A stretch of 9,417 bases of DNA. It comes from Clostridium sp. CAG:557 (GTDB lineage: Bacteria > Bacillota > Clostridia > Oscillospirales > Acutalibacteraceae). This document shows, one piece after another, positions 1 to 5,581 of the stretch. The first letter of the stretch is position 1; each line of letters opens with the position of its first letter. The notes below the pieces were generated by a model. It was not told the DNA's origin. It was given only the letters and a program-made list of their open reading frames with translations, and searched no databases. Location of the stretch: assembly GCA_000435275.1 (NCBI GenBank), contig FR883894.1, positions 48,347-57,763 of the forward strand. Direction: 5' to 3'. The position numbers and the translations under genes are program-made.

Positions 1-548
1 ACTGCCGCACGCCCGCCTGTACCAACAGGAATGCCCCCTGCGCCGAGTGCCGCATCATCATGAACATAAGCGCCAAAATCTCGAATTTCCACTGTAACGG
101 TAATATCTGGATTATGTACATCAACAGTCAAATTTGGAAAATTTTCAAGTATATACTCCCCAACCGAGGCGGATATTTCCGGCGATTTCAGCGGAAAACT
201 TTTGTCGCTGCGTTTCGATTCAACTTTGAATGTTTTTATTTGTGAAATTTTTTCACCTAAATATTTAACTGCCGTCTCTTGGATGTCCCTAAGAGTTTTT
301 TCACATTGTGCTGCCCGCGAATACCTGGATATTCCAAAAACTGTTTTAATTTTTTTATCTAACTCATCAAAATCAACATTTTCATCGGCTGGAATTAAAT
401 AAATCGTCGACTGCATATTTCTTAACTCGAAATTTCCCAGTGGTAAAATCTTTTGCCGGATATTTTTTATTAATCTATCTTCAAAATTTTTGCGGTTTAA
501 TCCTTTTAACACGATTTCGCCTAACTTTATTAGCATTATTTCTTTCAT
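1..548 (-). CDS. thiI: ThiI, tRNA 4-thiouridine synthase / sulfurtransferase, N-terminal part, cut by the window edge
   Basis: The 182 visible residues form the N-terminal part of ThiI, which adenylates uridine 8 of tRNA and transfers persulfide sulfur to it; in some bacteria it also feeds thiamine thiazole synthesis. The start reads MKEIMLIKLGEIVLKGLNRK, the typical ThiI opening (small ferredoxin-like domain, about residues 1-60). A THUMP RNA-binding domain follows (about 60-165), with VHNPDITVTVEIRD near its end. The last residues, GAGGIPVGTGGRAA, match the family linker (usually GGLPVGTSGK) just before the PP-loop ATPase domain. That domain, with its SGGIDS loop, must lie beyond the left edge; a complete ThiI is about 390-400 residues. 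The ATG at 548-546 has an AAAGGA ribosome site about 13 bases upstream, a slightly long spacing. The gene begins 23 bases after the cysteine desulfurase stop, so the two are almost certainly cotranscribed. Confidence 0.93.
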   Translation of the reverse strand, partial: MKEIMLIKLGEIVLKGLNRKNFEDRLIKNIRQKILPLGNFELRNMQSTIYLIPADENVDFDELDKKIKTVFGISRYSRAAQCEKTLRDIQETAVKYLGEKISQIKTFKVESKRSDKSFPLKSPEISASVGEYILENFPNLTVDVHNPDITVTVEIRDFGAYVHDDAALGAGGIPVGTGGRAA

Positions 549-571
549 TTTTACAAAAATTTCCTTTCAAT

Positions 572-1702
572 TTATATGTGCGCCAAATTTTTAATTCCAA
601 ACGTCAATTGACGCAAAAATTCATCGATGTCTTCAATAGTATTATACTTTGAAAAACTAATTCGCAAAGCTGTGTCAATGCGTTGTTCTAGAAGCTTCAT
701 CTCGCTCAAAACTCGACTTTTTTTACCCTTTGCGCATGCGGAACCACTCGAAACAAAGATTCCTTTTGATGATAAAAAATTAAGCATTGTTTCTGATTTT
801 ATTTCATTTGTAGAAATATTAATTATATAGGGAATTGCATTTTGCGGCGAATTTATCGAAATTTTTTTCATATTCAAAATTTTTTCTTTAAAGTATTTAT
901 TTAGTTGATAAATCTTTTCATATTGTTTTGTTAAATTAATTTGCTTCACGGCCTCACCAAATCCTGCTATTAACGGTACTGCTTCGGTTCCGGGGCGTAA
1001 CTTTTTTTGCTGTTCTCCACCAAATGTTCTTGCAAAAATATGTGCATCCTTTCGCTTGTACAGTGCACCTACGCCTTTTGGCCCATGGACTTTATGCGCA
1101 GAAATCGTTAACAAATCTGCTGACAATTTTTCTGCATTTATCGGAATCTTACCAAAGGCCTGAACTGCATCAATATGCAGAAGTGCTGGCGATTTTTTTT
1201 GAATTATAATTTTCTTAATTTTCTCCACTGGAAAAACAGTACCTACTTCGTTGTTCACCAGCATCATACTAACCAGAATAGTCTCTTCATCGACAGCTTT
1301 TTCAATTTGTTCCAACGTGACTTGTCCATTCTCGTCAGGCTTTAAATATACCACGTCGAAACCCTCTTTTTCAAGCGCTTTTGCAGAGTTGTACACTGAA
1401 GAGTGTTCCATTGCCGTTGTAACTATTTTCTTTCCTCGCTTTTTGTTTGCTGCAGCACTCCCTAAAATCGCTATATTGTTGGCCTCTGTGCCACCGGAGG
1501 TAAAATATACTTCACTTGCGTTTGCATTCAAATTCTGTGCAATTACAGCTCTTGCAGACTCTATTTCTTGCTCGGCCTCAAAACCTTTTTCATGTAACGA
1601 TGACGGATTTCCATATTTAACCGTGAGCATTTCTACCACTTTTTCCACGCACTCTTTACATGGCTTTGTGGTTGCGCCGTTGTCCAAATATATCTCCATC
1701 AT
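572..1702 (-). CDS. Cysteine desulfurase, IscS/NifS family, paired with thiI
   Basis: A PLP-dependent enzyme that removes sulfur from L-cysteine, giving alanine and an enzyme-bound persulfide. All landmarks are present in 376 residues: the opening IYLDNGATT, TSGGTEANN around 69-77, His100 in the AMEHSS segment, Asn150, Asp178 and Gln181 in HIDAVQAFGK, the PLP-binding Lys204 in SAHKVHGPKG, and the catalytic Cys323 in SSGSACAKGKKSR. Its position directly upstream of thiI resembles the dedicated desulfurase-ThiI pair of Bacillus subtilis (NifZ-ThiI), so its main sulfur acceptor is probably ThiI rather than an Fe-S scaffold; this is inference from context. An AAGGAGGAG ribosome site lies 7 bases before the first of two adjacent ATG codons (1702 and 1699); either could be used. 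A possible promoter lies about 45 bases upstream. I leave the symbol blank because iscS, nifS and nifZ cannot be told apart here. Confidence 0.95.
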   Translation of the reverse strand: MMEIYLDNGATTKPCKECVEKVVEMLTVKYGNPSSLHEKGFEAEQEIESARAVIAQNLNANASEVYFTSGGTEANNIAILGSAAANKKRGKKIVTTAMEHSSVYNSAKALEKEGFDVVYLKPDENGQVTLEQIEKAVDEETILVSMMLVNNEVGTVFPVEKIKKIIIQKKSPALLHIDAVQAFGKIPINAEKLSADLLTISAHKVHGPKGVGALYKRKDAHIFARTFGGEQQKKLRPGTEAVPLIAGFGEAVKQINLTKQYEKIYQLNKYFKEKILNMKKISINSPQNAIPYIINISTNEIKSETMLNFLSSKGIFVSSGSACAKGKKSRVLSEMKLLEQRIDTALRISFSKYNTIEDIDEFLRQLTFGIKNLAHI

Positions 1703-1746
1703 TTTTGCTCCTCCTTGCTTTTTTGCAAAAATTTTTTCCTAAACAA

Positions 1747-1775
1747 ATTATATCCCAAAAACTGCAATAATAAAA
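1747..1775 (-). promoter_or_regulatory. Possible promoter of the cysteine desulfurase-thiI operon
   Basis: On the minus strand a perfect TATAAT -10 box lies at 1752-1747. With 17-base spacing the -35 position (1775-1770) reads TTTTAT, a weak match. The site lies just downstream of the terminator of the preceding gene and about 45 bases before the desulfurase start, where a new promoter would be expected. Initiation would give a leader of about 38 bases. The -35 box is the weak point of this call. Confidence 0.4.
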
Positions 1776-1787
1776 CAATTATTTTCT

Positions 1788-1830
1788 AAAAAATAAAAAA
1801 GCGAAGCCCGCACTATACCCGCGCGGGCTT
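1788..1830 (-). terminator. Rho-independent terminator of the lysozyme gene
   Basis: On the minus strand, AAGCCCGC (1830-1823) pairs perfectly with GCGGGCTT (1811-1804) across an 11-base loop. CGC and a T-tract (TTTTTTATTTTTT, 1800-1788) follow. It starts 10 bases after the lysozyme stop codon and insulates that gene from the desulfurase operon. On the plus strand it has only a poor T-run. Confidence 0.9.
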
Positions 1831-1839
1831 TGTTCATTA

Positions 1840-3441
1840 TTAACTACAGCTTGGCAATGAGAAATTGTATTTATTTTTTGCTCCATCTGTTGAATAATCA
1901 TTGTAAAAAAACATCTGCAACTCTTCAATTCGCCTGTTTAAAAGACCTTTCACAAATCTCCCCCCTGCATTGTGATAAGTCAAAAATTCTTTTGAAAAAG
2001 CCTTTTTATCTATCAAATTTTCAACATTAACAGGCTTAATAGTTAAAAACTCTGCAAAACAAAAACCTTCTTTACCGCTTTTCGTTTTTACTTTATACCA
2101 TTTGTTATAATCTTTGTCTAAAACTTCTATCTGTTCATCAAAACTTAAAACATCTATCACGTTACTATTAGTGTTCGGTTGACTTCTTAGCCTTAACCCA
2201 TTTTCTGAATTTACCGTCATAATATTACTATCAGTATATTCTTTCTTCGCTAACAAAAACTCCGCAAAACAAAAGCCTTCTTGGCCATTTTTTGTTTTAA
2301 CTTTATACCAACCATCACTAGCCTCATTTAAAATTTCAACTTGCTCATTAAATTTTAAAACTCCCAGAATTTTACTTTTTGTATTTGGTTGTTCACGCAA
2401 TCTCAAACCATCATCAGAAACTACCGTTCCAATCGACCTCACGGCATTTTTATCATTTTTACTATTTGTATTTTTTGCATCTAATATAATCTTTTGTAAA
2501 TCTGAATCAACTAACCAAGACATCCCCACATTATAAGTAAAACTCAAAAGAGCATCAAATTGATTCTGCGAAAAATACAAATTATTTTTTACTATAAAAT
2601 TATTTAAACTTCTCAAATATCTATCGTCATTTAGCCGCTTTAAAAGCAAACTTTTCGCTTCTGTTCGTGTAATATTATTAAAAAACTCCTCTCCAGGCTT
2701 TACCACATTGCCGTAGCCAATATCATAAGTATCCCTGGCACAACAGTCCACTTTAAGTGCCGATTTAAAGCCCTCTTTCGCCATTATGTAATTTACACAT
2801 TTATCACTCGCTCTTCGTTTTGTTGTTTCCATTTTCGAATTTTCACAAACCTTCAGAGTAAAAGAGCCTCCTGCATTCTGCCAAAATCCTCCTGTTTTTA
2901 CCTGAACGCTAACTGCAAAATCACCAAAATCATTTAATTTCACATGTACTTTGTGCACAAAATTCTTCCCATCAGAAAATTTTTCTTCTGTATTTTTTTC
3001 TAATTTACCATCTTTTGTATTAATTAAAAATTTTACTTGAGCTACTGATGCATCTGTTATTGCCGAAAGTGTCAACATCTCACCACATTTTGGATTATTC
3101 GGCTCTGAAAAAGTATATTTTAATAATTGGGGTGGCAAAACTTTGATTTTGTAAATTTTCTCCACCGCAGTCCCATCTAGCTCCACGCTCTTTGATTTAC
3201 AAAACGTTTCTCCCACTGAGTTTGCTGTGATTATCCCGTTTGACACCGACGCTATATTCTTATCTTCTGATACTAAAATTTCTTCATTTCGCAAATGCTT
3301 ACTCGAAATAAATAGCGACTGACCTTTATGCAACGTAAATTCTTTAACATTTTGTGCAAAAGCCAAATTTTTAGAAAAGAAAAATTCAACAACCACGAAC
3401 AGTAGTATAAAAAAACAACTTTTCGATTTAAATTTCTCCAT
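1840..3441 (-). CDS. Exported lysozyme-like protein: Ig-like domains and a GH24-type muramidase interrupted by two SH3b repeats
   Basis: A 533-residue protein with a Sec signal peptide (lysines at 2-7, hydrophobic core 10-23, probable cleavage after the AFA at about 27-29). Residues 33-103 resemble a bacterial Ig-like group 2 domain (ASVSNGIITANSVGET). Residues 108-198 look like a second beta-sandwich. A GH24 (phage-type) lysozyme begins at about 213: Glu223 in AKEGF, Asp232, IGYGN at 241-245, ITRTEAKSLL at 257-266, and NQFDALLSFTYNVG at 293-306. The fold then breaks for two SH3b repeats (about 338-398 and 407-470), each with GLRLR.QPNT and WYKVKTK.G.EGFCFAEFL. The lysozyme signature resumes with AGGRFVKGLLNRRIEEL (492-508). 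It should cleave the glycan strands of peptidoglycan outside the membrane, with SH3b units binding the wall. The usual catalytic Thr before IGYG is Asp240 here, so activity is uncertain. Ten cysteines are present. The ribosome site AGAGG lies 5 bases before the ATG. Confidence 0.85.
   Translation of the reverse strand: MEKFKSKSCFFILLFVVVEFFFSKNLAFAQNVKEFTLHKGQSLFISSKHLRNEEILVSEDKNIASVSNGIITANSVGETFCKSKSVELDGTAVEKIYKIKVLPPQLLKYTFSEPNNPKCGEMLTLSAITDASVAQVKFLINTKDGKLEKNTEEKFSDGKNFVHKVHVKLNDFGDFAVSVQVKTGGFWQNAGGSFTLKVCENSKMETTKRRASDKCVNYIMAKEGFKSALKVDCCARDTYDIGYGNVVKPGEEFFNNITRTEAKSLLLKRLNDDRYLRSLNNFIVKNNLYFSQNQFDALLSFTYNVGMSWLVDSDLQKIILDAKNTNSKNDKNAVRSIGTVVSDDGLRLREQPNTKSKILGVLKFNEQVEILNEASDGWYKVKTKNGQEGFCFAEFLLAKKEYTDSNIMTVNSENGLRLRSQPNTNSNVIDVLSFDEQIEVLDKDYNKWYKVKTKSGKEGFCFAEFLTIKPVNVENLIDKKAFSKEFLTYHNAGGRFVKGLLNRRIEELQMFFYNDYSTDGAKNKYNFSLPSCS
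2032..2430 (-). repeat. Tandem duplicated SH3b-coding segments
   Basis: Two adjacent segments of the lysozyme gene (about 2430-2248 and 2223-2032) encode SH3b domains that are nearly identical in their second half (WYKVKTK-x-G-x-EGFCFAEFL). The DNA is also similar: both carry the plus-strand stretch ACTTTATACCA preceded by closely matching sequence, and both have AAAACAAAA followed by CCTTCTT. This indicates a recent internal duplication or ongoing homogenisation rather than two anciently diverged domains. Confidence 0.8.
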
Positions 3442-3489
3442 TTTTACCTCTTAATATTATACTAAATGTAATAAAAGAAATAAATATTT

Positions 3490-3915
3490 TTAAAATATAT
3501 TCAAAGTTACCCCTTGTCTTGCGCCTGTTGCAAAAATTATACTTTCCGCTATTAAATTTGCTACGAAAAATGCTGCTGCGATAATTAAATATTTTTTTAC
3601 CTCTTCGCTGATAAACTCTCGGTTTTTAGAATCATTTACAGGCTGTTTGCAATACATACAAACTGGATATTTTTTTGAAACTAATTTTCCACAATGCGGA
3701 CACAACACAAACTCTTTATCTCTGTGAAATCTAAAAATAGCATAGATAATCATTGGTATCAAACCAAATATGGCGACTAAAATCGTCCATAAAACCGCAT
3801 TTTTGTCATTGCGTTCCTTGGCATCTTTATAAACAGAAATGCACAAAAAAACTTTAAACAACAATGATGTCAGGCTACTTATCATTGGTAAGCCAAATAA
3901 ACTATTAAATATCAT
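3490..3915 (-). CDS. Small membrane protein with a cytoplasmic zinc ribbon, function unknown
   Basis: A 141-residue protein with three predicted membrane helices: about 10-28, 41-62 (VLWTILVAIFGLIPMIIYAI) and 108-130. The second helix follows VYKDAKERNDKNA and is followed by FRFHRDKEF, a pattern common in small Bacillota membrane proteins that resembles the PLD-nuclease N-terminal membrane segment. Between helices 2 and 3 is a four-cysteine zinc ribbon: Cys72 and Cys75 in CPHCGK, Cys86 and Cys89 in CMYCKQ. By the positive-inside rule this loop faces the cytoplasm. The ATG at 3915 has AGAGGAG 7 bases upstream and a consensus promoter further upstream. The lysozyme gene starts 48 bases after its stop with no visible terminator between, so the two are likely cotranscribed. 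No biochemical role can be assigned. Confidence 0.85.
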   Translation of the reverse strand: MIFNSLFGLPMISSLTSLLFKVFLCISVYKDAKERNDKNAVLWTILVAIFGLIPMIIYAIFRFHRDKEFVLCPHCGKLVSKKYPVCMYCKQPVNDSKNREFISEEVKKYLIIAAAFFVANLIAESIIFATGARQGVTLNIF

Positions 3916-3961
3916 AAAAAATCTCCTCTATTGTATAAAATTACTTATAATTTTAATTTTT

Positions 3962-3990
3962 ATTTTACTACTTTCTTCTTTTTTTGTCAA
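3962..3990 (-). promoter_or_regulatory. Strong sigma-A-type promoter for the zinc-ribbon/lysozyme operon
   Basis: On the minus strand a perfect -35 box TTGACA (3990-3985) is followed, after exactly 17 bases of A-rich spacer, by the -10 box TAAAAT (3967-3962). This gives a leader of roughly 40 bases before the ATG at 3915. It is the best consensus promoter in the window and lies in the divergent spacer opposite the mecA-like promoter. Confidence 0.85.
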
Positions 3991-4078
3991 TATTTATTCT
4001 CAAAAACGCCGCTTTTATGCATCTTATCTTGTTTTTTGTAAATATTCAATGTAATTTTACCCATCCTGCAATATCCAC

Positions 4079-4107
4079 TTGCACACTCCACTTTCATATA
4101 ATATTAT
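4079..4107 (+). promoter_or_regulatory. Promoter of the mecA-like gene
   Basis: TTGCAC at 4079-4084 and TATTAT at 4102-4107 are separated by 17 bases, placing the transcription start about 33 bases before the ATG at 4147. An alternative -10 (TATAAT, 4097-4102) overlaps but lacks a matching -35 box. The -10 region sits in the perfect 12-base palindrome TATAATATTATA (4097-4108), which is probably just AT-rich promoter sequence. Confidence 0.6.
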
Positions 4108-4146
4108 ATTATTAAGATACTTTTATTTTGCATGGGGGGTGTCGTC

Positions 4147-4725
4147 ATGATTTTGGATAAAATCGACGAAAAACGCTTATTAATTGCCCTTTCAAGCGAG
4201 GATATGGATTTCTTGGACATCACTTTTAATCAGCTAGATTGGAAAAATGATTACTCTAGAGAAATTATTAAAAATTTGCTAGCCAGAGCTGAGTCCGAAA
4301 TCGGATTTTCTAGCTCAAACAAAAAACTTTTAATCGAGGCTATTCCGCAATCCAATGGCTGTTTTGTTATTATTACTCTTCTTTCAAATAAAATTAAAAA
4401 ATCTAGAAAAACTTATAAAATAAAAAATAATTCTAAACCTTTTACATTCTTTTTTAAAGATTCTGATTCTCTTTTCGCCCTAATTGAACGCATTTATAAT
4501 AAATCTTCCTCTTTTGTAAATAGTTCTATTATAGAATTAAACAACTCTTACTACATCATATTCTACGCAAACGGCTCCATTTCCTCAAATATGATGGCAG
4601 TTATTAGCGAATACGGCGAGCTTATCGGCAAAGATTCTATTGTTGCCGCGAGAGTTTTTGAAAAAGGCAACGTTATTGTTAAAAATCGCGCCGTAGAAGA
4701 ATTTGGTAAGTATCTTATAACTTAA
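4147..4725 (+). CDS. mecA: MecA-family adaptor protein for the ClpC protease
   Basis: In Bacillota, MecA-type adaptors deliver substrates to the ClpC-ClpP protease and promote ClpC oligomerisation. Counting from the ATG at 4147 the protein has 192 residues, slightly shorter than the roughly 220 of Bacillus MecA. The N-terminal substrate-binding domain (1-80) opens MILDKIDEKRLLIALSSEDM, like the family's MEIERIN-type start. A lysine-rich linker (81-98) follows. The C-terminal ClpC-binding domain (99-190) shows FFKDSDSLFALIERI, IIELNNSYYIIFY, EYGEL and ARVFEKG. An ATG at 4132 would add five residues, but it overlaps the GGGGGGTG ribosome site that serves 4147, so I prefer the later start. It is the only plus-strand gene, with its own promoter and terminator. 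Assignment rests on patterns rather than alignment, and the substrates are unknown. Confidence 0.82.
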   Translation: MILDKIDEKRLLIALSSEDMDFLDITFNQLDWKNDYSREIIKNLLARAESEIGFSSSNKKLLIEAIPQSNGCFVIITLLSNKIKKSRKTYKIKNNSKPFTFFFKDSDSLFALIERIYNKSSSFVNSSIIELNNSYYIIFYANGSISSNMMAVISEYGELIGKDSIVAARVFEKGNVIVKNRAVEEFGKYLIT

Positions 4726-4727
4726 AA

Positions 4728-4798
4728 AATAAGCGGACACTCTTTTAACCGATTTTTGATTGGTTTTGTGAGTCTTCCGCTTATTTTTCTTTTATTTT
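4728..4798. terminator. Bidirectional terminator between the mecA-like gene and rpe
   Basis: AATAAGCGGA (4728-4737) pairs perfectly with TCCGCTTATT (4776-4785). The stem extends inward through ACTC/GAGT, and an apical stem AACCGAT/ATTGGTT closes a five-base loop. The plus strand continues into TTTTTCTTTTATTTT. The minus strand ends in a T-run from the A-tract at 4724-4729. The hairpin begins 3 bases after the mecA-like stop and 7 bases beyond the rpe stop, so it serves both converging genes. Confidence 0.9.
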
Positions 4799-5430
4799 AA
4801 ACTATCTATAGCAAATTTCATATCGTTACTCTTAAAAATACTTGTTCCTGCTACACAAATATCTGCTCCATTTTTTGCGGCTATTTTGGCTGTAATTTCA
4901 TTAATACCTCCATCAACTTCTATCAACGTACACAAATTTCTAGACTTTATTTCTTTTTTTAAAATTTTAACCTTTTCCATCATTTCCGGCATGAATTTTT
5001 GTCCGCCAAAGCCCGGCTCCACAGTCATTACAAGGACTAAATCAGTCAAATATAAATATTTCAAAACTTCATTTACAGAAGTCCCTGGTTTTATCGATAA
5101 ACCTACCATTTTTCCGCATGATTTTATTAGATTTATCGTTTCTAATACATTTTTTTTTGCCTCAACATGAAATGTAATTATGTCCGCACCGGCTTTTGCA
5201 AAATCTTTTACGTATCTAAGTGGCTCTGTAATCATTAAATGGACGTCAAAAGGTAAAATTGTATATGGTCGGATCGCTTTTATAATCGCTGAACCGAACG
5301 TTATGTTTCTTACAAACACGCCATCCATCACATCTAAGTGAATATAATCCGCACCAAAATTTGTTACTTTTTTCACTTCTTCACCAAGTTTTGAAAAGTC
5401 GCTTGACAATATCGACGGAGCTATTTTCAT
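4792..5430 (-). CDS. rpe: Ribulose-phosphate 3-epimerase
   Basis: Interconverts D-ribulose 5-phosphate and D-xylulose 5-phosphate in the cytoplasmic pentose phosphate pathway. The 212-residue TIM barrel is full length and carries the family signatures: MKIAPSILSSDF at the start, HLDVMDG with metal ligands His31 and Asp33, DVHLMI with His64, the phosphate-binding VEPGFGGQKF (137-146), and Asp173 in EVDGGIN as the second catalytic acid. The ATG at 5430 has AGAGGAG 8 bases upstream. It follows gyrA by 151 bases that hold two hairpins but no terminator with a T-tract, so it may be read from the gyrase transcript, from a weak local promoter, or both. No other pentose-phosphate gene is adjacent. 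Confidence 0.96.
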   Translation of the reverse strand: MKIAPSILSSDFSKLGEEVKKVTNFGADYIHLDVMDGVFVRNITFGSAIIKAIRPYTILPFDVHLMITEPLRYVKDFAKAGADIITFHVEAKKNVLETINLIKSCGKMVGLSIKPGTSVNEVLKYLYLTDLVLVMTVEPGFGGQKFMPEMMEKVKILKKEIKSRNLCTLIEVDGGINEITAKIAAKNGADICVAGTSIFKSNDMKFAIDSLK

Positions 5431-5454
5431 AAAATTTTCTCCTCTTTACAAAGT

Positions 5455-5494
5455 GCGCCCATGCACCACAGGATTAGGTGTGGTGCGCGGGCGC
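5455..5494 (-). repeat. Long GC-rich inverted repeat just upstream of rpe
   Basis: Two 16-base arms (5455-5470 and 5479-5494) pair around the 8-base loop GGATTAGG (plus strand). There are two outer/inner helices, GCGCCC/GGGCGC and GCACCACA/TGTGGTGC, joined by one wobble and one mismatch. There is no T-tract after it on either strand, so it is not an intrinsic terminator. It would lie in the 5' leader of rpe, ending about 25 bases before the start codon. It could be an RNA-processing or stability element or a dispersed palindrome. Confidence 0.7.
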
Positions 5495-5508
5495 GCGAAT
5501 TTTTTTGA

Positions 5509-5536
5509 TTACGCCTCACTATATCGCGAGGCGTAA
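5509..5536. repeat. Inverted repeat in the gyrA-rpe spacer
   Basis: TTACGCCTC (5509-5517) and GAGGCGTAA (5528-5536) form a perfect 9-base stem around a 10-base loop. On the minus strand, the transcribed direction, the stem is followed by TCAAAAAAATTC instead of a T-run, so it is not a normal terminator for gyrA. The A/T-rich flanks make it only weakly terminator-like in the other direction, where no gene ends. Confidence 0.7.
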
Positions 5537-5547
5537 ATTTTCCACAA
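5518..5547 (-). promoter_or_regulatory. Weak candidate promoter for rpe
   Basis: On the minus strand TTGTGG (5547-5542) and TATAGT (5523-5518) are 18 bases apart. The -10 box falls in the loop of the 5509-5536 hairpin. Initiation here would put the long 5455-5494 hairpin in the rpe leader. The -35 box matches the consensus at only about half its positions, so this is a suggestion. Confidence 0.25.
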
Positions 5548-5581
5548 AAAATCAAAAAACTGTTGAAACTTTATCTTATTC

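Noticed and set aside
60..652. Small plus-strand open frames across the left end
   Set aside because: They lie antisense to thiI and the end of the desulfurase gene, whose protein signatures are clear, and their translations match nothing recognisable.
1251..1742. A 163-codon plus-strand open frame
   Set aside because: Antisense shadow of the desulfurase gene; no ribosome site and no recognisable motif.
1840..3441. Lysozyme gene as part of a prophage lysis cassette
   Set aside because: It has a conventional signal peptide and Ig-like domains, and there is no holin or other phage gene nearby. It looks like a cellular exported protein, although the catalytic domain family is common in phages.
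3442..3470. TATAAT-like box just before the lysozyme gene
   Set aside because: It is only 14 bases from the ATG, so transcription would start in or after the ribosome site, and no good -35 box is present. Cotranscription from 3990 is more likely.
4132..4146. Upstream ATG of the mecA-like gene
   Set aside because: The codons right after it form the G-rich ribosome site for the ATG at 4147, and family members begin at the equivalent of 4147.
3916..4146. Possible small gene or RNA in the divergent spacer
   Set aside because: Apart from the two promoters and leaders, the 231 bases are AT-rich with no conserved RNA fold or ribosome-site-linked frame that I can see.
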